Shown: positions 17,159 through 26,004, counted from the stretch's first letter. The stretch: 64,000 nt of DNA from Candidatus Bathyarchaeota archaeon (GCA_018396705.1 JAGTQZ010000002.1:62001-126000); one strand, 5' to 3'. Numbers and translations are program-made. The notes: generated from the letters alone by a model not told the origin.

Positions 17159-17281
17159 ATGACAAAACGAAGGGAAAACTTGAAAAAGAATGAATTAAAG
17201 ACCACCACTAAGGATTTCAAGGAATTCAATGACCAGTTTGAATTCTCTTTCTGGTATGAAACTAGGCCGGAGGGGCCGTAA
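17159..17281 (+). CDS. Small 40-aa ORF, aromatic-rich, before ilv leader
   Basis: ATG 17159 lies about 15 nt after the start predicted from the TATA box at 17114-17126, with GGTG upstream. The product begins with a basic, polar half (MTKRRENLKKNELK) and then has seven Phe/Trp/Tyr residues between positions 20 and 33 (ending FEFSFWYETRPEGP). I do not recognise it. It could be a small protein or a first leader ORF of the ilv transcript. Confidence 0.35.
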   Translation: MTKRRENLKKNELKTTTKDFKEFNDQFEFSFWYETRPEGP

Positions 17282-17301
17282 ACATTGAGGATGGAGGCAA
17301 A

Positions 17302-17352
17302 ATGAGGGATAGCGTTCTCTGGAGGACCAACTTTATTTGCAAAATGTACTGA
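17302..17352 (+). CDS. Putative ilv operon leader peptide
   Basis: A 16-codon ORF (MRDSVLWRTNFICKMY) with a strong ribosome site GGAGG at 17293-17297, 4 nt before the ATG. The ribosome site is better than those of many real genes here, though the product is too short for a normal protein. Codon 6 is Leu (CTC). The stretch GGCAAAATGAGGGA and the following AGCGTTC match the his leader start almost base for base. It ends about 100 bp before ilvB. Confidence 0.55.
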   Translation: MRDSVLWRTNFICKMY

Positions 17353-17373
17353 AAATGCAATGAATTGCAGGTT

Positions 17374-17415
17374 ATGGAAGGTCGCCTCGTTTATCTTACG
17401 ACGAGAGTCGTCTAG
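17374..17415 (+). CDS. Second mini-ORF before ilvB
   Basis: ATG 17374 opens a 13-codon frame (MEGRLVYLTTRVV) of which five codons are Leu or Val, ending in GTC GTC TAG. Its own ribosome site is weak. ACGAC-GAGA-GTCGT (17398-17411) inside it forms a small hairpin, and CGCCTC (17383-17388) can pair with GAGGGCG at the ilvB ribosome site. It may be part of the same leader control or accidental. Confidence 0.3.
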   Translation: MEGRLVYLTTRVV

Positions 17416-17450
17416 TGTTATTATTAGTGTAACTTTTGGAGGGCGTTTTC

Positions 17451-19130
17451 ATGGTTGCCATGAGTGGTGCTAAGGCTTTTGTGAAAGCGTTGGAAATGCA
17501 AAAGGTGGATGTTATTTTCGGCATACCTGGTGGGGCGGTTCTTGACATCTGTGATGCTCTTGCAGATTCCAGCATAAGGACAATTTTGATGCGGCATGAG
17601 CAATGTGCTGCACATGCAGCGGATGGATATGCTCGTGCAAGTGGACGAGTTGGCGTTTGTATGGCCACATCCGGGCCGGGTGCAACAAATCTTGTGACTG
17701 GAATAGCCACTGCCTATATGGATTCATCGCCTATCGTTGCCTTCACTGGTCAAGTTCCAAGGAAGCTTATAGGAAGGGATGCCTTCCAAGAGGCAGACAT
17801 TATTGGTATAACTTGTCCAATAACTAAACATAACTTTCAAGTAGGCCATGCTTCCGAGATACCTACAACAATTAAAAAAGCCTTTTATATAGCGTCGTCC
17901 GGTAGGCCAGGCCCGGTTTTAGTGGATGTGCCTAAAGATGTACAGATCGAATTCGCTGACGTGAAAATTGAAGATCATGAGGAGACCATTCGTCGTCCAT
18001 CAAATCATGCTCCGCATCCGCTTCAGGTGAAAAAAGCTGTTGAACTGCTTGTGTCAGCTGAGAGGCCCATGATAATTGCTGGTGGCGGTGTTATAACCTC
18101 AAATGCTTCAGAAGAGCTTATAGCGATTGCTGAACTCCTTTTGGCACCCGTTGCGACAACGCTTATGGGGAAGGGGGCCATTCCTGAAAACCATCCCTTG
18201 GCAACTGGCCTATTGGGGATGCATGGCACAATTGCGTCGAATCGTCTAATTCAAGAAGCGGATGTAGTGCTTGCTGTGGGTACAAGATTTTCAGATAGAA
18301 CAACGGGCAAAGTGGATGAATTCTGTCAAGATGCAAAAATAATCCACATAGACATTGATGCGGCAGAGATTGGGAAAAACGTCGAGGCTGACGTGCCAAT
18401 AGTGGCCGACGCAAAAGAGGCGTTACAAGAGATACATATGCTTTTACAAAGAAAAATGGCTAAAAAAGAAAATTCTGCTTGGACTGCAAAAATAAGGGAA
18501 TTAAAGGAACAGCTGGAGGAAAAAGCGAATTGTCAGGGTGAGTTAAAACCGCCACGGGTTATGGCTGAAATCCGTCGGATTTTACCTGAAGACGCCATTA
18601 TCACCACGGAAGTAGGGCAAAACCAAATGTGGGCTGCAATTTATCTGAAAGCTTACAAGCCGCGGACATTTATTTCCTCAGGAGGCCTCGGAACAATGGG
18701 TTTTGGTTTTCCAGCAGCGTTAGGCGCAAAAGTTGCGCGTCCAGAGGTTCCCGTCGTTGACATTGCCGGTGACGGAAGCTTTATAATGACTGAACAAGAC
18801 CTTGCAACTTCTGTTTTGGAAAACATTCCAGTAACAGTCATAGTTTTAAACAATTCAGTCCTCGGAATGGTGGCGCAGTGGCAGAGGCTATTCTATGGCG
18901 GAAGATACGTTGCGGTTAAGCTTGGCAAAGTGCCGGATTTTGTAAAGTTAGCTGAGGCTTACGGTGCCCAAGGCTTCCGTCCCAAATCCCTTGAAGAATT
19001 TTCGTCAGTGCTCAAAAAAGCCATAAAAAGCGATGTTACAACAGTTATTGACGTGTCTATCTCTCCAGAAGAAAATGTTCTTCCTATGGTTCCACCCGGC
19101 AAAGGGCTGAAATGGATGATATGGGAGTAA
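17451..19130 (+). CDS. ilvB: Acetolactate synthase large subunit
   Basis: ThDP- and FAD-dependent enzyme, 559 aa, joining two pyruvates (or pyruvate and 2-oxobutyrate) at the start of valine/leucine/isoleucine synthesis. RHEQCAAHAADGYARASGRVG near residue 45 holds the catalytic Glu, and GDGSFIMTEQDLATSVLEN near residue 443 is the ThDP-binding motif. I set the start at ATG 17451, 8 nt after the ribosome site GGAGGG; an upstream TTG at 17436 overlaps that site. It is first of the ilv-leu-thrB operon. Confidence 0.96.
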   Translation: MVAMSGAKAFVKALEMQKVDVIFGIPGGAVLDICDALADSSIRTILMRHEQCAAHAADGYARASGRVGVCMATSGPGATNLVTGIATAYMDSSPIVAFTGQVPRKLIGRDAFQEADIIGITCPITKHNFQVGHASEIPTTIKKAFYIASSGRPGPVLVDVPKDVQIEFADVKIEDHEETIRRPSNHAPHPLQVKKAVELLVSAERPMIIAGGGVITSNASEELIAIAELLLAPVATTLMGKGAIPENHPLATGLLGMHGTIASNRLIQEADVVLAVGTRFSDRTTGKVDEFCQDAKIIHIDIDAAEIGKNVEADVPIVADAKEALQEIHMLLQRKMAKKENSAWTAKIRELKEQLEEKANCQGELKPPRVMAEIRRILPEDAIITTEVGQNQMWAAIYLKAYKPRTFISSGGLGTMGFGFPAALGAKVARPEVPVVDIAGDGSFIMTEQDLATSVLENIPVTVIVLNNSVLGMVAQWQRLFYGGRYVAVKLGKVPDFVKLAEAYGAQGFRPKSLEEFSSVLKKAIKSDVTTVIDVSISPEENVLPMVPPGKGLKWMIWE

Positions 19131-19134
19131 GCCT

Positions 19135-19647
19135 ATGGAAACAAAAACCTCAGCGCAGGAATACATTATTTCGGCAATCGTTGAACATAGACCTGGGGTT
19201 CTCTTCCGAGTTTCTAATATGTTCAGGAGAAGAGGGTTTAACATTCAAAGCATTTCTGTTGGTCCAACCGAAAGAGAAGAGCTTGCAAGAATAACAATAA
19301 CCGTTAATGGAGACGAAAAACTTGTTGAGCAGATCGTTAAGCAGTTAAGAAAGCTTATTGAAGTAGTTAAAGTTAGTATACTGGATCCTAAGAACACGGT
19401 TATACGTGAACTGGCTCTAATAAAGGTGACGGCCCCGGATTACAGGGCGAAGACAGACATAATTAATTATGCGGAGATTTTCAAAGGGCGGGTTGTAGAT
19501 GTTTCACATAAATCTCTAACGATTGAAGTTACCGGAGACCCAGACAAGATAAACGCTTTTATAAACATTATGAAGCCCTATGGGATTAAGGAAATCGCCC
19601 GGACAGGGATAACCGCCCTGTCTAGAGGTGAGCCCCAAACAAGATAG
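19135..19647 (+). CDS. ilvN: Acetolactate synthase small (regulatory) subunit
   Basis: Regulatory subunit, 170 aa. The N-terminal ACT domain reads IVEHRPGVLFRVSNMFRRRG with the usual valine-binding geometry, followed by the SISVGPTERE segment and a second ferredoxin-like domain from about residue 85. It activates IlvB and confers feedback inhibition by branched-chain amino acids. It follows ilvB by 4 bp. Confidence 0.95.
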   Translation: METKTSAQEYIISAIVEHRPGVLFRVSNMFRRRGFNIQSISVGPTEREELARITITVNGDEKLVEQIVKQLRKLIEVVKVSILDPKNTVIRELALIKVTAPDYRAKTDIINYAEIFKGRVVDVSHKSLTIEVTGDPDKINAFINIMKPYGIKEIARTGITALSRGEPQTR

Positions 19648-19663
19648 GAGGTGGTAAAGAATT

Positions 19664-20653
19664 ATGGTGAAGGTGTATTTAGATAATGACGTTAATTTAG
19701 AATCCATAAAAGGTAAAACTATAGCCGTAATAGGATATGGAAGCCAAGGAGAAGCTCAAGCCAAAAACCTAAGGGATTCAGGCTTAAAAGTTATAGTTGG
19801 GCTTCGACCGGACGGCAAATCATGGAATAAAGCAAAAAAAGACGGATTTGAAGTCTATACAGTGCCAGAGGCTTCAAAAAAAGGCGACATAATACTCTTC
19901 TTAATACCGGACATGAATCAGCCAGAAGTTTATAGAGAGTCGATAGCACCGCATTTAGCTGAAGGAAAAACCTTGAATTTTGCACATGGCTTCAATGTCC
20001 ACTTTAAACAGATAGTGCCTCCCAAAAACATTGATGTCATTATGGTTGCTCCTAAAAGCCCAGGTGCAAGGCTTAGAGAAACCTTCGTCGAAGGTTTTGG
20101 TGTTCCAGCCCTCATAGCCGTTCACCAAGACTTTAGCGGAAAAGCCAAAGAAACGGCTCTGGCAATTGCTAAAGGGCTTGGATGTACGAGAGCAGGCGTT
20201 TTGGAAACGACTTTCAAAGATGAAACTGAAAGTGACCTAATAGGTGAGCAAACGGTGCTCGTTGGTGGACTAATTGAACTGATAAAAAACGGGTTTGAGG
20301 TTCTTGTTGAAAATGGTTACCCCCCAGAGTTGGCATATTTCGAGGCTTGCAATGAGGCTAAACTAATAATGGATCTGATTTACCAGAAGGGCATAACTGG
20401 AATGTTGCAAGCCGTTTCAGACACAGCTAAATATGGTGGCTTAACCGTCGGCCCAAAAGTGATAGACAACCATGTCAAAGAAAACATGAGGAAAGCTGTT
20501 GAAAACGTTAAAAATGGAACTTTCGCTAAGGAATGGATAGAAGAGCATAAAAAAGGTGAAAAAAGGCTAAAAACGTTAATGAAGGAAATTGAAAATCATG
20601 AACTAGAAAAAGTTGGCAAGTTCATTAGAAAAATCGCTGGACTAGAAAAATAG
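19664..20653 (+). CDS. ilvC: Ketol-acid reductoisomerase
   Basis: Class I KARI, 329 aa. [20 protein letters not shown] is the Rossmann motif (residues 21-40), GLRPDGKSW (46-54) the cofactor-specificity loop, and [19 protein letters not shown] near residue 190 with [17 protein letters not shown] the metal and substrate site. A strong AGGAGGTGGT ribosome site precedes the ATG. The acidic Asp50 in the specificity loop is notable, because phosphate-binding basic or Ser residues are expected there in NADPH enzymes. Confidence 0.95.
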   Translation: MVKVYLDNDVNLESIKGKTIAVIGYGSQGEAQAKNLRDSGLKVIVGLRPDGKSWNKAKKDGFEVYTVPEASKKGDIILFLIPDMNQPEVYRESIAPHLAEGKTLNFAHGFNVHFKQIVPPKNIDVIMVAPKSPGARLRETFVEGFGVPALIAVHQDFSGKAKETALAIAKGLGCTRAGVLETTFKDETESDLIGEQTVLVGGLIELIKNGFEVLVENGYPPELAYFEACNEAKLIMDLIYQKGITGMLQAVSDTAKYGGLTVGPKVIDNHVKENMRKAVENVKNGTFAKEWIEEHKKGEKRLKTLMKEIENHELEKVGKFIRKIAGLEK

Positions 20654-20676
20654 CAATTCCGGAGGAAAACAAGTAG

Positions 20677-21930
20677 TTGAATATATCTGAAAAGATTTTG
20701 GCAAAAGCTTCAGGCCGAAAGGAGGTTAGTCCAGGTGAAATCGTGGAAGCAACCGTAGATATGGCCATGATAAATGATATAACGGGACCGTTGGCTATTG
20801 AAGCCTTTTACAAAATAGGCGTAAAAAAAGTCTGGGAAAACGAGAGAATTGTGATGGTTTTAGATCATCAAGTTCCAGCAGACTCTGCCAAGTCAGCTGA
20901 ACTCCACAAAATCATGAGGAAATTCGCAAAAGAGCAAGATATCCGGTATTTCTATGATGTTGGATTTGGCGGAGTTTGCCACCAAGTTATGGTGGAAAAG
21001 GGTCATGTGAGACCAGGTGAACTTATTGTTGGGGCAGACTCTCATACGTGCACTTATGGCGCATTGGGAGCATTTGGAACGGGAATAGGCTCAACGGAAA
21101 TGGCCGCCGTTTTCGCCACGGGCAAGATATGGCTTAAAGTCCCAGAAACAATAAAATTCAATGTTATTGGCAAGTTTCAGAGGTTTGTCGGTGCAAAAGA
21201 CCTGATATTAAACATCATCGGCCAGATAGGAGCTGATGGAGCTACCTACAAGGCCATGGAATTTGATGGACCAACCATTAAAGGTATGAGTGTAAGCGAT
21301 AGACTGACCATTTGCAACATGGCTGTAGAAGCTGGAGCGAAGACGGGAATAATCAATCCAGATGAGACGGCGCTAGCTTACGTTAAGAATAGAACCAACA
21401 AGCCCATCAACCTATTAAAAAGCGATGAGGACGCTAAATACGAGAAAGTGATCGATGTTGACGTCAGCCTACTAGAACCACAAGTTGCATGTCCCAGCTC
21501 CGTTGATAACGTCAAACCAGTTTCAGAGGTTGAGGGCACTCCAATAGACCAAGCTTTTATTGGATCATGTACCAACGGTAGAGTCGAAGACTTAAGATTA
21601 ACCGCGGAAATTGTTAAGGGCAAAAAAATCAAGAAAGGTGTACGGCTTATTGTTACACCAGCCTCTCACGAAGTCTATCTACAAGCCTTGAAAGAGGGAC
21701 TGCTTAGAGCACTCGCGGAGGCTGGCGCGTGTATTTGCAGCCCAACATGTGGCGCATGTTTCGGTGGACATATGGGGCTGCTTGCTGATGGCGAAACTTG
21801 CATTAGCTCTTCAAACAGAAACTTTGTTGGAAGAATGGGAAGCCCGAAAGCCCAAATATTTTTGGCGTCTCCGGCAACAGTTGCCGCTTCTGCCCTGAAA
21901 GGGGAAATTACTGACCCAAGGAGGTTGTAG
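20677..21930 (+). CDS. leuC: 3-Isopropylmalate dehydratase large subunit
   Basis: Aconitase-family large subunit, 417 aa, TTG start with GGAGG at 20661-20665. DHQVPADS near residue 63, GADSHTCTYGALGAFGTGIGS near 121, and IGSCTNGRVEDL plus CSPTCGACFG near 290 and 350 supply the three cluster cysteines. It isomerises 2- to 3-isopropylmalate. As the only such subunit in the window it may also serve the citramalate route and, if homocitrate is made, lysine synthesis. That sharing is an inference. Confidence 0.92.
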   Translation: MNISEKILAKASGRKEVSPGEIVEATVDMAMINDITGPLAIEAFYKIGVKKVWENERIVMVLDHQVPADSAKSAELHKIMRKFAKEQDIRYFYDVGFGGVCHQVMVEKGHVRPGELIVGADSHTCTYGALGAFGTGIGSTEMAAVFATGKIWLKVPETIKFNVIGKFQRFVGAKDLILNIIGQIGADGATYKAMEFDGPTIKGMSVSDRLTICNMAVEAGAKTGIINPDETALAYVKNRTNKPINLLKSDEDAKYEKVIDVDVSLLEPQVACPSSVDNVKPVSEVEGTPIDQAFIGSCTNGRVEDLRLTAEIVKGKKIKKGVRLIVTPASHEVYLQALKEGLLRALAEAGACICSPTCGACFGGHMGLLADGETCISSSNRNFVGRMGSPKAQIFLASPATVAASALKGEITDPRRL

Positions 21931-21933
21931 CCT

Positions 21934-22440
21934 TTGGAAGTTAAAGGTAAAGCTGTCATTTTTGGGGATAACGTAAACACCGACGTTATAATTCCAAGCA
22001 AGTATTTAACTTCCCTTGATCCAAACGAGCTAGCAAGGCATGCCATGGAAGGCTTGGATCCAACATTCCACTTGAAAGCACGGGAGGGAGTCATAGTTGC
22101 AGCTGGAAGAAATTTTGGTTGCGGTTCAAGTCGTGAGCAAGCTCCCATCGCTCTGAAGTATGCGGGTGTGAAGTGTGTTGTCGCCCAATCCTTTGCCCGC
22201 ATATTCTATAGAAACGCCATAAACATTGGATTACCCGTAATTGAATGCCAAGCAATTCTTGAAAAAACAGGCGAAGGAGACCATTTGCTCATAAACTTGG
22301 CAAGTGGCGAAATATTAAACTTGACAAAAAATGTGAAGCTGCAAGCGTCAAAACTTCCAGATTTTGTTTTAGAAATTATAAGTGCAGGTGGCTTAATAGA
22401 ACATTTAAAAAGGAGGTTGGAAAAAAGTGGCAAGCTATAA
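21934..22440 (+). CDS. leuD: 3-Isopropylmalate dehydratase small subunit
   Basis: Swivelling domain subunit, 168 aa, TTG start 3 bp after leuC. NTDVIIPSKYLTS near residue 18 contains the substrate-recognition loop; GRNFGCGSSREQAPIALK near residue 55 is the family hallmark. The loop residues after YL are Thr-Ser, neither the YLRT form known from homoaconitases nor the YLVY form of one methanogen isopropylmalate isomerase, so substrate range is unclear. It overlaps leuB by 14 bp. Confidence 0.92.
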   Translation: MEVKGKAVIFGDNVNTDVIIPSKYLTSLDPNELARHAMEGLDPTFHLKAREGVIVAAGRNFGCGSSREQAPIALKYAGVKCVVAQSFARIFYRNAINIGLPVIECQAILEKTGEGDHLLINLASGEILNLTKNVKLQASKLPDFVLEIISAGGLIEHLKRRLEKSGKL

Positions 22441-23458
22441 AGTTGCCATAATTCCAGGCGACGGTGTTGGACCAGAACTTACCGAGGCAACCTTAAAAGT
22501 TCTAAATGCTGTGGAAGAGAAGTTCAACCTAAATTTTGAGTACATATTCCTCGAGGCTGGAGATGCTTGCTTCGAAAAGCGTGGTGTGGCTCTTCCAGAG
22601 GAAACTATTGAGGCTATAAAAAATGCGCATGTCTGCCTAAAGGGTCCCGTGGGAGAGACCGCCGCAGATGTCATTGTTAAACTTCGACTGATGTTCGATC
22701 TTTATGCCAATATACGTCCAGTGAAGTCATACGCGGGGGTGTCCTGCCTTAGAAACGATATAGATCTAGTTATTGTTAGGGAAAACACTGAAGACGTTTA
22801 TAAAGGGCTTGAGTTTTTCCTTGACGATGACACCGCCGTGGCTTTGAGAGTCATAACGAGAAAGGGTTGCGAGAGAATAGCCAGAAAAGCTTTCACGATT
22901 GCTGATTTTCGCGGCAAAAAGCGGGCGGTGACCGCTGTACACAAAGCTAACGTTATGAGAAAAACATGTGGATTATTCGCTGAAGTTTGCAGAAAAATAG
23001 CGAAAGAATATCCCAATATTTCGTTTAATGAGCAATATGTTGACGCGGCAGCTATGAGGCTTATCAAGGAACCGCAAAACTACGATGTGATAGTTACGAC
23101 GAACATGTTTGGAGATATACTCTCAGACGAAGCCGCCCAACTCGTTGGAGGTTTAGGAATGGCTCCGGGCGGAAACATAGGTGACCATTATGCAATCTTC
23201 GAACCTGTGCATGGATCTGCGCCGACACGTGTCGGAACGCATACGGCCAACCCATGCTCAATGATTTTGGCGTCAAAAATGATGCTTGAATGGTTGGGTG
23301 AAAAATACAACGACAAAAACTGTTCTGAAGCTGCACAAGCAGTTGACAGGGGTGTTGCAGAGGCCTTGCGGAAAGCATTATCGGTTCCGGATCTTGGCGG
23401 TTCCTTAACCACTATAGGTATGGGTGAGGCGATAGCCAAGGAAGTCATGAAAATATAA
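22427..23458 (+). CDS. leuB: 3-Isopropylmalate dehydrogenase (beta-decarboxylating family)
   Basis: Isocitrate/isopropylmalate dehydrogenase family, 343 aa, GTG start at 22427 with AGGAGG at 22411-22416. [17 protein letters not shown] opens the fold; [31 protein letters not shown] (about residues 94-124) is the substrate loop region, and [28 protein letters not shown] binds metal and NAD. The ENTED form is shared with homoisocitrate dehydrogenases, so broad specificity is possible; the leu operon position favours LeuB. Confidence 0.9.
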   Translation: MASYKVAIIPGDGVGPELTEATLKVLNAVEEKFNLNFEYIFLEAGDACFEKRGVALPEETIEAIKNAHVCLKGPVGETAADVIVKLRLMFDLYANIRPVKSYAGVSCLRNDIDLVIVRENTEDVYKGLEFFLDDDTAVALRVITRKGCERIARKAFTIADFRGKKRAVTAVHKANVMRKTCGLFAEVCRKIAKEYPNISFNEQYVDAAAMRLIKEPQNYDVIVTTNMFGDILSDEAAQLVGGLGMAPGGNIGDHYAIFEPVHGSAPTRVGTHTANPCSMILASKMMLEWLGEKYNDKNCSEAAQAVDRGVAEALRKALSVPDLGGSLTTIGMGEAIAKEVMKI

Positions 23459-23473
23459 GCTTAGGCTGATGAA

Positions 23474-24967
23474 ATGGAGTACATTAGAATTTTTGACACA
23501 ACATTGCGGGACGGTGAACAGACTCCTGGAGTTTCTTTAACTCCAGAGGAAAAGATGGAGATAGCTCTACAGCTTGACAAATTAGGAGTAGATGTAATCG
23601 AAGCTGGTTTCCCATCGGCTTCTGAGGGAGAATTTAGGGCTGTCAAAAGTATAGCTGCGGCTGGCTTGAAAGCAGAGATCTGCGCACTTGCACGGGCGAC
23701 AAAAAGCGACGTAAACATGGCGATGGCTTGTGAGGTAGACTCGATTCACACGTTTATCCCAACGTCTGATATTCAAATAAAATATGTTTTAAACGGAACG
23801 CGGGGGCAAGTGTTAAAGGAAACCGCGGAAATTATTCAGTACATAAAGGCTCATGGCTTTATATGTGAATTTTCTCCTATGGATGCAACCAGAACAGAGC
23901 TTGACTTTCTCAAAAAAGTGTGCTTAGTTGCACAGGAAAACAAAGTGGATAGGATAAACATACCGGACACTGTCGGAGTTGCAAATCCAACGTTTATGAA
24001 AAATCTCATAAGCGAGCTGAGAAGGACAATAACTGTTCCGATAAGCGTGCATTGCCATAACGATTTCGGAATGGCAGTGGCAAATTCTCTAGCCGGTGTT
24101 GAAGGTGGTGCAACGCAAGTCCACGTGACCGTGAATGGTCTGGGTGAAAGGGCTGGAAATGCTGCTCTAGAAGAGGTTGTGATGGCTCTTCAACTAATAT
24201 GCAACAAGAAAACAAGGATAAACACGAAGTTATTGTATGAAACTTCACGACTTGTTTCACGAATAACCGGAATCACCCTTCAGCCAAATAAGGCTATCGT
24301 CGGCGAAAACGCCTTTGCCCATGAATCTGGAATACACACTAAAGGAGTTGTGGTTAAGCCGGAAACTTTCGAACCATTAACACCAGAAATGGTTGGGAGA
24401 ACACGAAAAATAGTTGCAGGTAAACATGCGGGGAGGCAGGGGCTAAAAGCTGAGCTTGAGGCCATGGGATTTCACGTCACTGAGGACCAACTTAACGAGA
24501 TTTTTAAACGTGTAAAAAGCTTAGGTGACAAGGGAAAAACGGTCACTGATGGTGACCTTTTCGCAATAGCTAGAGCCGTTACAGGGATACCTGAAAAAAA
24601 TATTGTTAAATTAGCCGGCTTCACTGTTGTAACTGGAAGTGAAACCACACCCATGGCCTCCGTCAAGCTGATACTCAACGATAAAGAGTACATTGCAACT
24701 GAGACAGGTGTCGGTCCGGTGGATTCCGCTATAAAGGCGATACAGAAAATCGTAAACATGTTGATAGGGGTTAAACTGAGAGAGTATAGGCTTGAAGCAA
24801 TAACAGGCGGCTCAGACGCCGTTGCTGAAGTCATAATAAAAATTGAAGACGACCATGGAAACATAGTTTCCGCCAGCAGCGCAAGCGAAGACATCGTCAA
24901 GGCAAGCGTCGAGGCCATGATAAACGGGATAAACAAACTGCTCACCAAAAGAGGCTTAGGGAATTGA
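23474..24967 (+). CDS. leuA: 2-Isopropylmalate synthase
   Basis: LeuA family, 497 aa, ATG start. FDTTLRDGEQTPGVSLTPEE, HTFIPTSDIQIKYVL near residue 92, FSPMDATRTELDFL near 133, HCHNDFGMAVANS near 192 and GENAFAHESGIHTKG near 277 are all present, with a C-terminal regulatory domain from about residue 370. HTFI and DATRTELDFL match archaeal isopropylmalate synthases more than the paralogue at 15113 does. It condenses acetyl-CoA with 2-oxoisovalerate. The stop overlaps thrB by 4 bp. Confidence 0.88.
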   Translation: MEYIRIFDTTLRDGEQTPGVSLTPEEKMEIALQLDKLGVDVIEAGFPSASEGEFRAVKSIAAAGLKAEICALARATKSDVNMAMACEVDSIHTFIPTSDIQIKYVLNGTRGQVLKETAEIIQYIKAHGFICEFSPMDATRTELDFLKKVCLVAQENKVDRINIPDTVGVANPTFMKNLISELRRTITVPISVHCHNDFGMAVANSLAGVEGGATQVHVTVNGLGERAGNAALEEVVMALQLICNKKTRINTKLLYETSRLVSRITGITLQPNKAIVGENAFAHESGIHTKGVVVKPETFEPLTPEMVGRTRKIVAGKHAGRQGLKAELEAMGFHVTEDQLNEIFKRVKSLGDKGKTVTDGDLFAIARAVTGIPEKNIVKLAGFTVVTGSETTPMASVKLILNDKEYIATETGVGPVDSAIKAIQKIVNMLIGVKLREYRLEAITGGSDAVAEVIIKIEDDHGNIVSASSASEDIVKASVEAMINGINKLLTKRGLGN

Positions 24968-26004
24968 AACATACTTCATCACCGGGATTGGCTCCGGTTA
25001 CTGAACGCGATGAAGCCAGACATAGAAAAAGCAAGGCTAATGCCAACGGCTCATTTGTTCTTGCCCATGTTGAGGCAAAAGCTCCGGCGACTTCGGCAAA
25101 CCTAGGCGCTGGATTTGATGTCTTCGGAGTTGCATTAGACGCCTTGTTTGATAAAGTTGCCGTTGACGTGGTGAAAGGAGATAACAAAATTCAATTGTTT
25201 GTTAAAGGGAAAAATTCAGAGCTTGTTTCAACAAATCCCGACGAAAACACTGCGGGACTAGCTGCAAAGGCCCTTTTGAAAGCATCCGGCAAAAGTTACG
25301 GGCTTATTATAAGCATTGAAAAAGGCATACGGCCTGGAAGCGGTTTGGGAAGCAGCGCAGCAAGTGCAGCAGCTTCCGCGTTGGCTGTGAATGAAGCTTT
25401 ACAGTTAGGTTTTACAAGAAAAGAACTCGTAAAATTTGCAGCTTTAGGCGAAATAGCGGCCGCGGGCGTTCCCCATTATGACAATGTTTCTGCGGCTCTC
25501 ATGGGATTTTTCACGGCGGTAGTTTCACATGAACCTTTTGAAGTGATACAGCTTCCAATGCCTGAAAATATCAAGTTTGTCGTAGTCACCCCAGAAATAG
25601 TGCTGGAAACATCCAAAGCTCGCTCAGTTCTTCCCAAACAAGTGGCGCTGTCTGACGCTGTGCATAACATTGCAAGGGCATCTGCGTTTGTTGCTGGTGT
25701 TTTAACAAGCAATCTAACCTTAATGGGGATGGGAATGAAAGACTTGCTTGCTGAGCCATACAGGGCCAGTTTAATCCCCGGACTGGCTGAGGTTAAAAGA
25801 AATGCCATAGCCGCCGGAGCGGCTGGTGTTGCAATAAGCGGATCTGGCCCCTCTGTCTTAGCGCTTGTTGACGCCTCCAAAAATGTGGAGGCCAAAGTCT
25901 TGAAAGCTATGAAGGAAGGTTTTGAAGGGTATGGAATACAATGCGAGGCTATAATCGCCAAACCTGGGCCGGGCGCGACGGTCGTTAGGAGCGAAGAAAA
26001 GTAA
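24964..26004 (+). CDS. thrB: Homoserine kinase
   Basis: GHMP kinase, 346 aa. KAPATSANLGAGFDVFGVALD (about residues 35-56) and GIRPGSGLGSSAASAAASALA near residue 118 are the substrate and ATP loops; GPSVLALVD near 298 completes the fold. It phosphorylates homoserine for threonine. The only usable starts are TTG 24964 (overlapping the leuA stop as TTGA) or TTG 24988, giving an unusual polar N-terminal extension of about 25-33 residues. Homoserine dehydrogenase and threonine synthase are not nearby. Confidence 0.88.
   Translation: MKHTSSPGLAPVTERDEARHRKSKANANGSFVLAHVEAKAPATSANLGAGFDVFGVALDALFDKVAVDVVKGDNKIQLFVKGKNSELVSTNPDENTAGLAAKALLKASGKSYGLIISIEKGIRPGSGLGSSAASAAASALAVNEALQLGFTRKELVKFAALGEIAAAGVPHYDNVSAALMGFFTAVVSHEPFEVIQLPMPENIKFVVVTPEIVLETSKARSVLPKQVALSDAVHNIARASAFVAGVLTSNLTLMGMGMKDLLAEPYRASLIPGLAEVKRNAIAAGAAGVAISGSGPSVLALVDASKNVEAKVLKAMKEGFEGYGIQCEAIIAKPGPGATVVRSEEK

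Noticed and set aside
17427-17432. A Val-Leu-Leu-Leu-Val run (17415-17429) ending in TAA just before ilvB.
   Set aside because: Only a GTG could start it, as a five-codon frame without ribosome site; the frame above it has no start codon after the last stop.
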